Positions 34,326 through 43,395 of a stretch of 64,000 bases of DNA are shown one piece after another (position 1 is the first letter of the stretch; every line of letters begins with the position of its first letter). The stretch covers positions 124,001 to 188,000 of the forward strand of contig NZ_CAKTFO010000004.1 of the NCBI RefSeq assembly GCF_934560975.1. Reading direction: 5' to 3'. A model generated the notes under the pieces. It was not told the DNA's origin and made no database searches. It saw nothing but the letters and a program-made list of their open reading frames with translations. This stretch comes from an uncultured Sphingomonas sp. (GTDB lineage Bacteria; Pseudomonadota; Alphaproteobacteria; Sphingomonadales; Sphingomonadaceae). The position numbers and the translations under genes were made by a program.

Positions 34326-34847
34326 ATGCTCACCGCATTGGATGTGATCGTACTCGTGCTGATCGGCGGCGGCGCGATCCTTGGGCTCGTGCGCGGATTC
34401 GTGACCGAGATCCTGTCGCTGTTCGCCTGGGTCGCCGCCATCTTCGCGCTTAAGCTTCTGCACACGCCCGTCGCCAAGTGGCTGACGGCATGGGTCGGCA
34501 GCGCGTCCGGGGCGGCGGTGCTGGCCTTCGTGCTGGTATTCGGCGTGGTGTTCTTCGCCGGCAAGCTGATCGCCGGGCAACTCGGCCAGCGTACGCGCCA
34601 GTCGGTATTGGGGTCGTTCGACCGCGTGCTCGGGCTCGGCTTCGGCGCGCTCAAGGGATTGCTGATCGCAACCGTGCTGTTCCTGGCGGTCAACCTCGGC
34701 TGCGACCTGGTGTTCGGTGCCCGGACCGCGCGCCCGGAATGGCTGCGCACGGCGCGGAGCTACCCGCTGCTGAATGCCAGTGGGCGGGCGATGGTGGACT
34801 GGGTCAATCGCCGCCGTGGCGCGCCCGCCGCCGGGACCGGGAGCTGA
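34326..34847 (+). CDS. cvpA: CvpA family membrane protein
   Basis: A 173-residue protein with four hydrophobic segments (LDVIVLVLIGGGAILGLVRGF, ILSLFAWVAAIFALK, AAVLAFVLVFGVVFFAGKLIAG, LKGLLIATVLFLAVNLGC). The N-terminal pattern GLVRGFVTEILSLFAWV and the central FDRVLGLGFGALKG are CvpA signatures. CvpA is linked to colicin V production and envelope stress tolerance. The IscU-like gene starts one base after its stop. Confidence 0.9.
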   Translation: MLTALDVIVLVLIGGGAILGLVRGFVTEILSLFAWVAAIFALKLLHTPVAKWLTAWVGSASGAAVLAFVLVFGVVFFAGKLIAGQLGQRTRQSVLGSFDRVLGLGFGALKGLLIATVLFLAVNLGCDLVFGARTARPEWLRTARSYPLLNASGRAMVDWVNRRRGAPAAGTGS

Positions 34848-34848
34848 C

Positions 34849-35286
34849 ATGTCGGCAGCCCTCTACAATAAAGAGATCCTGCGCCTCGCCACCAGCATCC
34901 CCCACCAGTTGCGCCTGGAACAGCCGCACGGCACGTCCGAACGGCGTTCGCCCATCTGCGGCAGCCGGGTGACGATCGATGTGGCGCTGGATGAGGGCGG
35001 CAGGCTGGTCGCCTTGGGGCAGGAGGTTCGCGCCTGTGCGCTGGGGCAGGCGTCCGCCGCCCTGATGGGCGTCCACGCCGTCGGCCGGACGCCTGAGGAA
35101 CTGGCGGAGGCCCGCGACGCGCTCACCGCCTTCCTCGCCGGCGAACGCGACGATCCCGGCGCATGGCCCGGTTTGGCCCTGTTCGAGCCTGCCCGTCCGC
35201 ACAGCGCCCGCCACGCCTCGATCCGCCTGGCATTCGAGGCGGTGGCGGAGGCGGCGGCGCGCGCCGCGGAACGGCCGCGCGGATGA
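34849..35286 (+). CDS. IscU-like iron-sulfur cluster assembly scaffold protein
   Basis: A 145-residue protein with the IscU/NifU N-terminal fold. The first two cluster cysteines are in SPICGSRV and VRACALGQASAALM, and the N-terminus LYNKEILRLATSIPH is typical. The third IscU cysteine, expected near the end, is replaced in ARPHSARHASIRLAF, where no Cys is found. It could therefore be a carrier-like variant rather than a classical scaffold. The ATG at 34849 lies one base after cvpA, and the stop overlaps the Kef-type gene by 4 bases. Confidence 0.8.
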   Translation: MSAALYNKEILRLATSIPHQLRLEQPHGTSERRSPICGSRVTIDVALDEGGRLVALGQEVRACALGQASAALMGVHAVGRTPEELAEARDALTAFLAGERDDPGAWPGLALFEPARPHSARHASIRLAFEAVAEAAARAAERPRG

Positions 35287-37043
35287 ACCACACCGTCCTG
35301 GTGGAGGGCGTGGTGATGCTGGGCTTCGCGCTCGGCTTCGTGGTGGTGTTCCGGAAACTGGGACTGGGCGCGACGCTCGGCTACCTTGTCGCCGGCGCGC
35401 TGATCGGGCCGCAGGTGCTGGGGCTGGTCGGTGGCGCGGAGACGAAGCTGGGCATTGCCGACCTTGGCATCACCCTGCTGCTGTTCCTGGTCGGGCTGGA
35501 ACTCAATCTCACCCGATTGTGGCGGCTCCGGCGCGACATCTTCGGGTTCGGGCTGGTGCAGGTGGTGCTGTGCGGCGCCGCTTTGTCGGGCATCATCTAC
35601 GCCTTCACCGGGTTCAGCGCGGCGGCGTCCGTCGCGCTGGGCGCACCGCTGGCTTTGTCCTCCACAGCGCAGGTGCTGCCGATGCTGCGCTCCGCCGGGC
35701 GCATGAACACGCCGTTCGGGGAGCGGGCTTTCTCCATCCTGCTGTTCCAGGACCTCTCGATCGTGCCGCTGATCACGGTGATCGCGGCGATGAGCCGGGT
35801 TCCGCCGGAGCCGGGAACGCCGCCGGGCTGGCTGCTCGGCATCTATACTGTGGCGGCGATCATCGGGCTGGTGCTGGCCGGCCGCTACGTCTTCAATCCC
35901 CTGTTCAGGCTGATCGGCGGCCTGGGCGAGCGCGAACTGTTCGTGGCGGCCGGCTTGTTCACCGTTATGGCGGCGGCGACTGTCATGGAGGAATTGCATC
36001 TCTCCACCGCGCTGGGCGCGTTCATTGCCGGCGTGATGCTGGCCGACTCGCCCTACCGACACGAGCTTGAGGCCGATGTGGAGCCGTTCCGCGCGGTGCT
36101 GCTCGGCCTGTTCTTCCTGGCGGTGGGGATGCAGCTGGATCTGCACGCCATCATGGCACGGCCCGTGTTCGTGCTCGGCCTGGCGGCGGCCGTAGTGATG
36201 GTGAAGACGCTGCTGATCTTCGGGATGGCGCTTGCTTTCGGGATGGAACGGCGAGCGGCGTTCAGCCTCGGCCTGCTGTTGAGCCAGGGCGGCGAGTTCG
36301 GCTTCGTGCTGTTCGCCCAGGCGACGGCGGCGCAGCTGGTCGTGCCGCAGGCCGCCAGCCTGCTGGGTGCGGTGGTGACATTGTCCATGGCGACCACGCC
36401 ATTCCTGATGATGCTGTCGCGCCGCCTAAACCGGAAGACGGAGGTGTTGGCGCGGGACGATCTGGACGGCCCGGAACATGCCGGTCAGGCCAGTGCCATC
36501 GTGGTCGGCTATGGCCGGTTCGGGCAGACCATCGCGCAGATGCTGCTCGGCGCGGGCATTTCCGTGACCATCATCGACAATGACGCGGAAATGATCGACA
36601 TCGCCGCCCGCTGCGACCTCAAGGTCTATTATGGCGATGGCACGCGCCTGGAGCTGCTGGAGCAGGCGGGCGCAGGCGAGGCGCGCGTGATCGTCTTCGC
36701 CATGGACAAGGACCAGCTCAGCCGCGAGGAATTGCAGGTCGCGCTCAAGACGTTCCGCCAGGCGGCGATCTTCGTCCGCGCTTATGATCGCCGCTCCATG
36801 ATCAGCTACAACGGTCTCGATACCGCCATGGTGATGCGCGAGGTGTTCGAGAGCGCCGTCGTGATGGGGCGGCGCACGCTGGCGACGATGGGCGTGCATG
36901 ACGACATGATCGCCCGGATCGAACGCGCCTATCGCGCGCGCGACAAGGAGCGGCTGCGGGTGCAGGCCGAGAAAGGCGTGTTCTCGGAAGAAGCGCGCAG
37001 CCTGTTCCAACCGTCGCGCCTGCTGGCGGAGGATCATGAATGA
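35283..37043 (+). CDS. CPA2-type monovalent cation:proton antiporter (KefB/KefC-like)
   Basis: A 586-residue inner-membrane antiporter. Twelve or so hydrophobic segments fill the first ~390 residues, with GATLGYLVAGALIGP, LLLFLVGLELN, LSSTAQVLPML and LLFQDLSIVPL in the order of Kef proteins. From ~400 follows a TrkA-N (RCK) domain with nucleotide loop VVGYGRFGQTIAQMLLGAG and the acidic end TIIDND. It is likely K+/H+ exchange controlled by NAD(H) or glutathione. The start overlaps the previous stop as ATGA, and DUF423 follows with the same overlap. Confidence 0.92.
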   Translation: MNHTVLVEGVVMLGFALGFVVVFRKLGLGATLGYLVAGALIGPQVLGLVGGAETKLGIADLGITLLLFLVGLELNLTRLWRLRRDIFGFGLVQVVLCGAALSGIIYAFTGFSAAASVALGAPLALSSTAQVLPMLRSAGRMNTPFGERAFSILLFQDLSIVPLITVIAAMSRVPPEPGTPPGWLLGIYTVAAIIGLVLAGRYVFNPLFRLIGGLGERELFVAAGLFTVMAAATVMEELHLSTALGAFIAGVMLADSPYRHELEADVEPFRAVLLGLFFLAVGMQLDLHAIMARPVFVLGLAAAVVMVKTLLIFGMALAFGMERRAAFSLGLLLSQGGEFGFVLFAQATAAQLVVPQAASLLGAVVTLSMATTPFLMMLSRRLNRKTEVLARDDLDGPEHAGQASAIVVGYGRFGQTIAQMLLGAGISVTIIDNDAEMIDIAARCDLKVYYGDGTRLELLEQAGAGEARVIVFAMDKDQLSREELQVALKTFRQAAIFVRAYDRRSMISYNGLDTAMVMREVFESAVVMGRRTLATMGVHDDMIARIERAYRARDKERLRVQAEKGVFSEEARSLFQPSRLLAEDHE

Positions 37044-37369
37044 AGCGGTCGGCCCTGGTGACCTGTGCGGCCTTGTCCGGCGCGGTGGCGGTGATGGCGG
37101 GGGCGTTCGGGGCGCATGGTGCGTCGGGCAAGGCCGCCGAGTGGCTGCGGACCGGGGCCGTTTACCAGATGGTCCACACCGTCGCGGCGCTGGTCGCGCT
37201 GCAGCTTGGCGGCAGGCTGGCCGCCACCTTGCTGGTCGCCGGCGCGGCCGTGTTCGCGCTCACCCTCTATGCGATGGCACTGGGCGCGCCGACCTGGCTG
37301 GGGGCTGTCACGCCGATCGGCGGCATCGGCATGATCGCCGGGTGGATCGTGTTGGCGCTACGACGCTAG
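37040..37369 (+). CDS. DUF423 family membrane protein
   Basis: A 109-residue protein with three or four hydrophobic segments. GAFGAHG near residue 22, followed by WLRTGAVYQMVHTVAAL and later PIGGIGMIAGWIVLAL, is the DUF423 (YgdD) signature. The function is unknown. It overlaps the Kef-type gene by 4 bases and its 3' end overlaps the convergent aroB by 12 bases. Confidence 0.88.
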   Translation: MKRSALVTCAALSGAVAVMAGAFGAHGASGKAAEWLRTGAVYQMVHTVAALVALQLGGRLAATLLVAGAAVFALTLYAMALGAPTWLGAVTPIGGIGMIAGWIVLALRR

Positions 37370-38476
37370 CGCATCCATACGCTGCCGCTCTGCATCCAGG
37401 AACCGTTCCACCTCGACCAGATCGACGTCCTTCGCCAGGAACGTCTTGCCGATGCCGCGCGCCAACAGGAAGGGCAGGCGGCCGCTGTCCATCTTCTTGT
37501 CGTGCATCATGTGGTCGACCAGGGTCGCACCGCTCGCATCGACCTGCGCCGCCGCCAGCGTGGTCGGCAGTCCCGCCGCGGCGAGATGCCGACCGACGCG
37601 CTCCGCATCCGCGATCGGGCACAAGCCAATATGTGCGGAGAAACGGAAGGCCAGCGTCATGCCGCAGGCGACGCCCTCGCCATGCAGCAACGTGTCGGAA
37701 AAGCCTGTCTCCGCCTCCAGCGCGTGGCCGAAGGTGTGGCCGAGGTTGAGCAATGCCCGCGTGCCGCTAGTCTCGCGCTCGTCGGCCGCGACCACGCGAG
37801 CCTTGGCAGCCACGCTGTGGACGATGGCGTGGGTGCGCGCCCCGGCATCCCCCGCCAGCAAGGTGGAGCCATGCGCCTCGCACCAGTCGAAGAAGTCGGG
37901 ATCGTCGATCAGGCCGTATTTCACGACCTCCGCATAGCCGGCGCGCACCTGGCGCACGGGCAACGTGTCGAGCGTGGTCGGATCGATCAGCACCAGATCG
38001 GGCTGGTGGAAAGCCCCGACCAGGTTCTTGCCCGCGCGGCTGTTGATGGCGGTCTTGCCCCCCACCGAACTGTCGACCTGCGCCAGCAGCGATGTCGGCA
38101 CCTGGACGAAGCCGCAGCCCCGTTTCAGGATAGAGGCGGCGAAACCGACAAGGTCGCCGATCACGCCGCCGCCCAGCGCCACGATCCGGTCCTTGCGCTC
38201 GACCCCGAGCGCCAGCAGCCGATCGGTCAGCTGCTCCAGCATCGCCCAGCTCTTGGTGCTTTCGCCCGGCGGCAGCAGTATCGGCTCCACCGCTACGTCA
38301 CCCAGGCCGACGGCGAGCCGCGCCATCTGGCAGGCGGCCACCTGCTCGTCCGCCACCACGATCAGGCGACCGTTGCGGGCAAACGACGCGAGATGGCCGT
38401 GCGCGCGGTCCAGCAATCCCGCTTCGATCAGGATCGGGTAGGAGCGGTCGCCCAGGCCGACGGTGACGCGGGTCAT
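37358..38476 (-). CDS. aroB: 3-dehydroquinate synthase
   Basis: A 372-residue NAD- and zinc-dependent enzyme, second in the shikimate pathway. The NAD-binding part shows GGGVIGDLVGFAAS and QVPTSLLAQVDSSVGGKTAIN. LGHTFGHALE carries one of the zinc His residues and HMMHDKKMDSG belongs to the active site. It overlaps aroK by 4 bases, forming an aroK-aroB operon, and lies tail to tail with DUF423. Confidence 0.96.
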   Translation of the reverse strand: MTRVTVGLGDRSYPILIEAGLLDRAHGHLASFARNGRLIVVADEQVAACQMARLAVGLGDVAVEPILLPPGESTKSWAMLEQLTDRLLALGVERKDRIVALGGGVIGDLVGFAASILKRGCGFVQVPTSLLAQVDSSVGGKTAINSRAGKNLVGAFHQPDLVLIDPTTLDTLPVRQVRAGYAEVVKYGLIDDPDFFDWCEAHGSTLLAGDAGARTHAIVHSVAAKARVVAADERETSGTRALLNLGHTFGHALEAETGFSDTLLHGEGVACGMTLAFRFSAHIGLCPIADAERVGRHLAAAGLPTTLAAAQVDASGATLVDHMMHDKKMDSGRLPFLLARGIGKTFLAKDVDLVEVERFLDAERQRMDALAS

Positions 38477-39015
38477 GCCTGCAGCGCCTGAAGGATCGAA
38501 TCGACGGTGGCGTCGTGGGGCAGGGGCCGGCTGACGATATGGATCGGCGCCAGCGCATAGATCGGGTTCCGCACGGCGGCGAGTTTCGTCAGCATGTCCT
38601 TCGGATTTCCTCCCTTCAACAACGGGCGCGTGCCCGCGCGACGGCAGACCCGCTCGGCCAGCACGTCAATGTCGGCGTCCAGCCACACCGCCGTGGCGCG
38701 ATCGAGGATCAATGCCCGCGTCGCTTCGTTCATGAAGGCGCCGCCGCCGGTGGCGATCACCTTGGGCCGTCCGTCGATCAGGCGCGCGATGACGCGGCGC
38801 TCCCCGTCGCGGAACTGCGCCTCGCCATAACGCTCGAACATTTCCGCCACGGTGAGCCCCGCCGCATGTTCGATCTCATGGTCGGAATCGACGAATGGCA
38901 AGCGGATCCGCTGCGCCAGGCGTCGCCCGATGGTGGACTTGCCCACGCCCATCAGGCCGATCAGCACGATCGGGCGGCCGAACGTCATCGGCCTGGACGG
39001 GGCGGGCTGAAACAT
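38473..39015 (-). CDS. aroK: Shikimate kinase
   Basis: A 180-residue P-loop kinase that phosphorylates shikimate. Walker A GLMGVGKST is at residues 20-28, shikimate binding is by Asp in FVDSDHEIE and Arg in EAQFRDGERRVI, and ATGGGAF is the third substrate motif. The lid carries RAGTRPLL. The frame offers two starts, ATG 39015 and the internal ATG at residue 10 (MTFGRP); the first has no strong ribosome site. The aroB start overlaps its stop. Confidence 0.95.
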   Translation of the reverse strand: MFQPAPSRPMTFGRPIVLIGLMGVGKSTIGRRLAQRIRLPFVDSDHEIEHAAGLTVAEMFERYGEAQFRDGERRVIARLIDGRPKVIATGGGAFMNEATRALILDRATAVWLDADIDVLAERVCRRAGTRPLLKGGNPKDMLTKLAAVRNPIYALAPIHIVSRPLPHDATVDSILQALQA

Positions 39016-39095
39016 AGGCAGGGGCTATACACAGGCACCCCCGCTCGGGCAAAAGCCCGGCGACAAGCGACCTCTATCGATCACAAGGACCAGCA

Positions 39096-39230
39096 GTGCC
39101 GCGCCCGATCCTCATCCTCCTGATTGCCGCCGTCGTCCTGATCGGCCTCCTGTTCGTGCTTGCCTCCTTCGATCGGGAGCAGCCGGTGAGCCGGATGGAG
39201 CTGCCGGTGACGAATGCCGTCGCGCGTTAA
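39096..39230 (+). CDS. Small single-pass membrane protein (44 residues)
   Basis: A GTG at 39096 preceded by AAGGA at the right distance opens a frame of 44 codons. The product has one clear hydrophobic segment, ILILLIAAVVLIGLLFVLASF, after a short PRP start, then a charged tail DREQPVSRMELPVTNAVAR. The stop overlaps the start of the 618-residue exported protein (ATG 39214), so the two are probably translated together. It may be an inner-membrane partner of that protein. No family is recognised. Confidence 0.6.
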   Translation: MPRPILILLIAAVVLIGLLFVLASFDREQPVSRMELPVTNAVAR

Positions 39231-41070
39231 GATCCTCCTCGGCGGCCTGCTGGCGGGCACGGCGGCGCTCGTCGTCGCATTGCCGGCGCTGGGACAGCAG
39301 GGCCCCGAATCGCTGCTGCCGCCCGGCTTCGGGTCGCCTCCACCCGCAGCACCGCCGCAGCGCGGGGCACCTGCGCCTACACCCGCTCCTGCATCGGGAT
39401 CGGGCGGAGAGCCGCGAGCGGACGCCACTGCTGACACGGCCGCACCCGTCGTGCCGCCCACGCCGGGTGCCGATGAAGGCGTCGCCGTGTCGGCCGAGCC
39501 GCTGCTGCCGACCGACCTTGCCCGGCTGGTTGCGGCCGAGGTCGAACCGCCGGAGGAATTGCCCCCGGCGGCGCGCCGCTCGCTGGACGCGGTCGGGGGA
39601 GCGCCGACCTACGGGACGGACGCATTCGGCGACGCGGACGGACGCTATCTCGCCACGCTGATGCGCCGCCTGCAGGCTCCGATTGCATCGCGGTGGGCGG
39701 AAATCACGCTGCGCCGCGTCCTCCTGTCCGCCACGCCGGCGCCGGGCGGCGTCGGGCCCGCCGACTGGGTGGCCGATCGCGCCGCGTTGCTGCTCCGCCT
39801 GGGTGAGGCGGATGCGGCACGGATGCTGGTGCAGGGCGTGGACGTCGACAATTACAGCCCGCGCCTGCGTCGTGTGGCCATCGAAAGCGCGCTCGCCAAC
39901 GCCGATCCGGCTGGCCTGTGCCCGCTGAGCGACGGCCCCGAGCAGGTGAGCGGCCAGCCGGTCTGGCCGATGATCCGAGCGATGTGCGCGACCCTGTCGG
40001 GCGACGATGCGACCGCCAACGCCACGATCGGCCGGGCTCAGCCCAACGATCCGATCGATCATGCGCTGGCGGAAAAGGTGATCGCGGCCGGCGGTGGCGG
40101 GCGGCGGCAGGTCGGCATCGACTGGGTGGCAGTGGATACGCTGACCGACTGGCGCTTCGGTCTGGCGAGCGCGCTGGGCGTCATGATCCCGCAATCCCTG
40201 CTGTCCGCCGCGCCGGTCTGGTTCCAGGCGTGGCTGGCACGCGCGCCGATGCTGTCGCCGTCCGATCGCGTCACCCCGGCGCGGATCGCTGCAACGCTTG
40301 GCCCCGTATCCAGCGCCAATCTGGTCGATCTCTACGGCCAGGTCATGGATGACAATGGTGACGTCGAGGCCAACAGCCCGTTCGCGCGCTTACGGGCGGC
40401 CTATCGGGGCGACGATGACGATGCGCGTCTCGCCGCCATGCACGGGCTGTGGGACGCGTCCGGGAACGATGACGGCAGTGAGCGTGACCGCTACGCCGCC
40501 TCCATCCTGACGGCCCGCGCCGCGACCGGGATCACGCCGGATGCCGGCCAGGAGGATGATGTGGCGGCGCTGGTCGCCTCCATGCTCTCCGCCGGTCTGG
40601 ACCGTCAGGCGGAACGCTGGGCCTCCGTGGCGGACGCGGCCGGGGGATCGCAGGGCGATCGTGCCTGGGCCCTGCTCGCGGTGGGGGCGACGCGGCCGGT
40701 AGTGACGATCTCGGCCGATCGGGTGCGGCGCTTTGCCGACAAAGCGGGGCAGGGTGGGGCGCAGCGCAGCGCACTGCTGATCGCCGCGCTGGCCGGTCTT
40801 GGCCGCCTGCCCGACGGCGAGGCGCAGCAGCTGGCGGCGGACACCGGCTTCACCCTAGGCGCGCCAAGTGCCTATGCAGATGCGCTGCGCCGGGCTGTGC
40901 GGGGGGGCGGCCGCGGGACGATCGCGTTGCTGGTCGCTGTCGGCATGCAATCCCCGCGCTGGGGTGGCGTGCCGCCGGCGGACTTCTACCAGATGATCGC
41001 CGCGCTCCATGCGGTGGGTATGAACGGGGAGGCACGCATGATCGCGGCGGAGGCGATCGCCCGCGCATGA
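39214..41070 (+). CDS. Exported protein of unknown function (618 residues)
   Basis: A 618-residue protein with a signal peptide (KILLGGLLAGTAALVVALPALG, then QQG). The next ~100 residues are Pro/Ala/Gly-rich, and from about residue 115 the rest is rich in Ala and Asp with helical stretches such as SRWAEITLRRVLLSATPAP. The pattern suggests a helical-repeat protein in the periplasm or outer envelope. No catalytic motif is recognised. It starts inside the end of the 44-residue membrane ORF and overlaps xerD by 4 bases, so this three-gene unit is likely cotranscribed. Confidence 0.7.
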   Translation: MPSRVKILLGGLLAGTAALVVALPALGQQGPESLLPPGFGSPPPAAPPQRGAPAPTPAPASGSGGEPRADATADTAAPVVPPTPGADEGVAVSAEPLLPTDLARLVAAEVEPPEELPPAARRSLDAVGGAPTYGTDAFGDADGRYLATLMRRLQAPIASRWAEITLRRVLLSATPAPGGVGPADWVADRAALLLRLGEADAARMLVQGVDVDNYSPRLRRVAIESALANADPAGLCPLSDGPEQVSGQPVWPMIRAMCATLSGDDATANATIGRAQPNDPIDHALAEKVIAAGGGGRRQVGIDWVAVDTLTDWRFGLASALGVMIPQSLLSAAPVWFQAWLARAPMLSPSDRVTPARIAATLGPVSSANLVDLYGQVMDDNGDVEANSPFARLRAAYRGDDDDARLAAMHGLWDASGNDDGSERDRYAASILTARAATGITPDAGQEDDVAALVASMLSAGLDRQAERWASVADAAGGSQGDRAWALLAVGATRPVVTISADRVRRFADKAGQGGAQRSALLIAALAGLGRLPDGEAQQLAADTGFTLGAPSAYADALRRAVRGGGRGTIALLVAVGMQSPRWGGVPPADFYQMIAALHAVGMNGEARMIAAEAIARA

Positions 41071-41990
41071 CCGGGACGTCGGTAGGCGACCTTGCGCTGA
41101 TCGACCGCTTTCTGGAGATGATGGCGGCGGAGGCTGGCGCGGCCCGCAACACGCTCGACGCCTATGAGCGCGACCTGCGCGACGCGTCGTCCATCCTCCA
41201 AGGGCGTCTCGCCTCCGCCGACCCGCCATCGTTGCAGCTGCTCGCCGAGGCATGGGCCTCGCTTGCGCGGAGCAGCCTGGCACGGAAATCATCCGCCCTG
41301 CGCCGCTTCTTCGGCTTCCTAGTGGAGGAGGGGCTGCGCGGCGACGATCCGTCCGATGCCCTGCCGCGTCCGGGCGCCGCACGGACATTGCCCAGGATCC
41401 TCGGCCGTGAGGACGTGGACCGGCTGTTCGCCGCCCTGGCCGATCGGCTTGCGGCAGATCCCTCGCCCGCTGATCTTCGCCTCGCCGCGCTGGTGGAATT
41501 GCTTTATGGATCGGGGCTGCGCGCAACCGAATTGGTATCCTTGCCGCGCAACTTGATCCGCCGTGACCAGCCCTTCATCATCCTCAAGGGCAAGGGCGGG
41601 CGTGAACGGCTGGTGCCCCTTTCGGAGCGGGCACAGGCCGCCGCCGCCGCTTATGCCGCGACGCTGCCGAAGGATGGCGTGTACCTGTTTCCGTCGGGCA
41701 AGACGCATCTCAGCCGGGTGCGCCTGTTCCAGCTTGTCCGGGCGCTTGCGGCGGAGGCGGGCATCAGCCCCGAACGCGTCAGCCCGCACGTCCTGCGCCA
41801 TGCCTTTGCGACCCATCTGCTGGAGGGTGGGGCGGATCTGCGTGCGCTCCAGACCATGCTCGGCCATGCCGACATCGCGACGACCCAGATCTATACCCAT
41901 GTCGACAGCCGCCGCCTGGTCGAGCTGGTCAACGAGAAGCACCCGCTAGCCGACGCTCACCGGTCAGCATCCCGAATCACCGACGCATGA
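41067..41990 (+). CDS. xerD: Tyrosine recombinase XerD
   Basis: A 307-residue site-specific recombinase that acts with XerC at dif to resolve chromosome dimers. The N-terminal SAM-like core-binding part (FLEMMAAEAGAARNTLDAYERDL) is followed by the catalytic domain: Arg in YGSGLRATELVSL, Lys in KGKGGRERLVP, HVLRHAFATHLL with His and Arg, GHADIATTQ with His, and Tyr in TQIYTHVD. The longer linker and these motifs fit XerD rather than XerC. The start overlaps the exported protein gene as ATGA. Confidence 0.92.
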   Translation: MTGTSVGDLALIDRFLEMMAAEAGAARNTLDAYERDLRDASSILQGRLASADPPSLQLLAEAWASLARSSLARKSSALRRFFGFLVEEGLRGDDPSDALPRPGAARTLPRILGREDVDRLFAALADRLAADPSPADLRLAALVELLYGSGLRATELVSLPRNLIRRDQPFIILKGKGGRERLVPLSERAQAAAAAYAATLPKDGVYLFPSGKTHLSRVRLFQLVRALAAEAGISPERVSPHVLRHAFATHLLEGGADLRALQTMLGHADIATTQIYTHVDSRRLVELVNEKHPLADAHRSASRITDA

Positions 41991-42044
41991 CGCTTCGCGG
42001 TCCGCATCGTTGACGGGCTGCCCCCCAAAAAGTACCGCGCCGCC

Positions 42045-42992
42045 ATGGCTGCATATCTCGAATTCGAAAAACCTATTGCCGAGCTTGAGGCGCGCATCGT
42101 CGAGTTGCGCGACACGGCGGATGCGAACGACGGGACGCTCGACATCGAGGCGGAGGTCGCAAAGCTCCAGGTCAAGTCGGAACGGCTGCTGCGCGATACC
42201 TATGCCAAGCTGACGCCGTGGCAGAAGACACAGGTCGCGCGCCATCCCGAACGCCCGCACTTCAAGCATTATGTCGCGGGCTTCGTGGACGATTTCATGC
42301 CGCTGGCCGGCGACCGCGCCTTTTCGGACGATCAGGCGATCATGGGCGGGCTGGGTCGCATCCATGGCCGTCGCGTGATGGTGATCGGGCATGAGAAAGG
42401 CGACGATATTGCCAGCCGCATCCGCCACAATTTCGGCTCGGCCAAACCTGAAGGCTATCGCAAGGCGATCCGCCTGATGCGGCTGGCGGAGCGATTCGGC
42501 ATTCCGGTGGTAACCTTGGTGGACACGGCCGGCGCCTTTCCCGGCGTGCAGGCGGAGGAGCGTGGCCAGGCCGAGGCGATTGCGCGCTCGACCGAACAAT
42601 GCCTGCAACTGACCGTGCCGATCGTCGCGGCGATCGTGGGCGAGGGCGGATCGGGCGGCGCGGTCGCGCTGGCCGCGGCCAATCGCGTGCTGATGTTCGA
42701 GAATGCCGTCTATTCGGTGATTTCGCCCGAAGGCGCGTCATCGATTCTCTGGCGCACGGCCGACAAGGCCGCCGATGCCGCCGATGCGATGAAGATCACC
42801 GCGACCGACCTGAAGAAACTGGGCGTGATCGACCGCATCGTCGCGGAGCCGGTCGGCGGCGCACAGCGTGATCCGGCGGCTGCGATCGCCGCGCTCGGGT
42901 CGGCGCTGGCGGAAGAGCTGGAGGCGCTTGCGGACGAACGGCCCAAGGCCCTGCTGGCACAGCGCCGCGCCAGGTTCCTGGCGATCGGGTGA
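42045..42992 (+). CDS. accA: Acetyl-CoA carboxylase carboxyltransferase subunit alpha
   Basis: A 315-residue subunit pairing with AccD. It begins AAYLEFEKPIAELEARIVELR and has RHPERPHFKHYV, LAGDRAFSDDQAIMGGLG, LVDTAGAFPGVQAEERGQ, IVGEGGSGGAVALAAANRVLMFE, and SPEGASSILWR, all family hallmarks. It is preceded by xerD with a 54-base gap and followed by a bidirectional terminator. The ribosome site is weak (no clear AGG). Confidence 0.96.
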   Translation: MAAYLEFEKPIAELEARIVELRDTADANDGTLDIEAEVAKLQVKSERLLRDTYAKLTPWQKTQVARHPERPHFKHYVAGFVDDFMPLAGDRAFSDDQAIMGGLGRIHGRRVMVIGHEKGDDIASRIRHNFGSAKPEGYRKAIRLMRLAERFGIPVVTLVDTAGAFPGVQAEERGQAEAIARSTEQCLQLTVPIVAAIVGEGGSGGAVALAAANRVLMFENAVYSVISPEGASSILWRTADKAADAADAMKITATDLKKLGVIDRIVAEPVGGAQRDPAAAIAALGSALAEELEALADERPKALLAQRRARFLAIG

Positions 42993-43037
42993 GAGGTCAC
43001 CCGGCGCATAATCCATCTATGTTGGTCGGAGGACATA

Positions 43038-43077
43038 GAAAAAGGCCGGCGAGCTAGGAGCTCGGCCGGCCTTTCTT
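43038..43077. terminator. Bidirectional rho-independent terminator between accA and flp
   Basis: AAAGGCCGGC-GAGCT (43041-43055) pairs with AGCTC-G-GCCGGCCTTT (43059-43074), a 15-bp stem with one bulged G and a 3-base loop. On the plus strand it runs into TTTCTT, and on the minus strand into TTTTT, so it can end both accA and the Flp pilin transcript. Confidence 0.85.
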
Positions 43078-43122
43078 GCGAAGCTAGATCCCATCCGGAT
43101 CGTAGCCGGTGCCACCCACCAC

Positions 43123-43296
43123 TTACGGGGTCGGGTTCTTCATCTGGTTGGAAACGTTCTGGAACGTGTTGGAGACCTTGGTGCCAATGGTGCTCATTGC
43201 GCTCACGGCTGCCACGGCGATCAGAGCGGCAATCAGGCCGTACTCGATTGCGGTTGCACCCTTATTGTTCTTCAGGAAGTTACGAAGGTACTGCAT
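43123..43296 (-). CDS. Flp family type IVb pilin
   Basis: A 57-residue prepilin. The leader QYLRNFLKNNKG ends at the prepilin peptidase site, with mature start ATAIEYGLIAALIAVAAVSA. Gly before the cut, Glu at mature position +5 and Tyr after it are the Flp/TadE-type signature. The short C-terminus ends KNPTP. It starts at ATG 43296, with AGGAG seven bases upstream. No tad secretion genes are near. A second Flp gene lies 121 bases upstream on the same strand. Confidence 0.93.
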   Translation of the reverse strand: MQYLRNFLKNNKGATAIEYGLIAALIAVAAVSAMSTIGTKVSNTFQNVSNQMKNPTP

Positions 43297-43395
43297 GTTA
43301 CAAACTCCTATTGAACTAGACGATCCGCTTGGAGCGATCTGCACCGGCCCCGCCGTTTGGGTCAGTGATGGAAATCTAGCGGAAGTAGGTTTCCG

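Noticed and set aside
42999..43029. dif-like sequence after accA (CGCATAA ... TATGTT)
   Set aside because: One arm resembles a XerC-binding half (CGCATAA), but the other arm and the spacer do not fit well. With only a partial match I cannot call a dif site.
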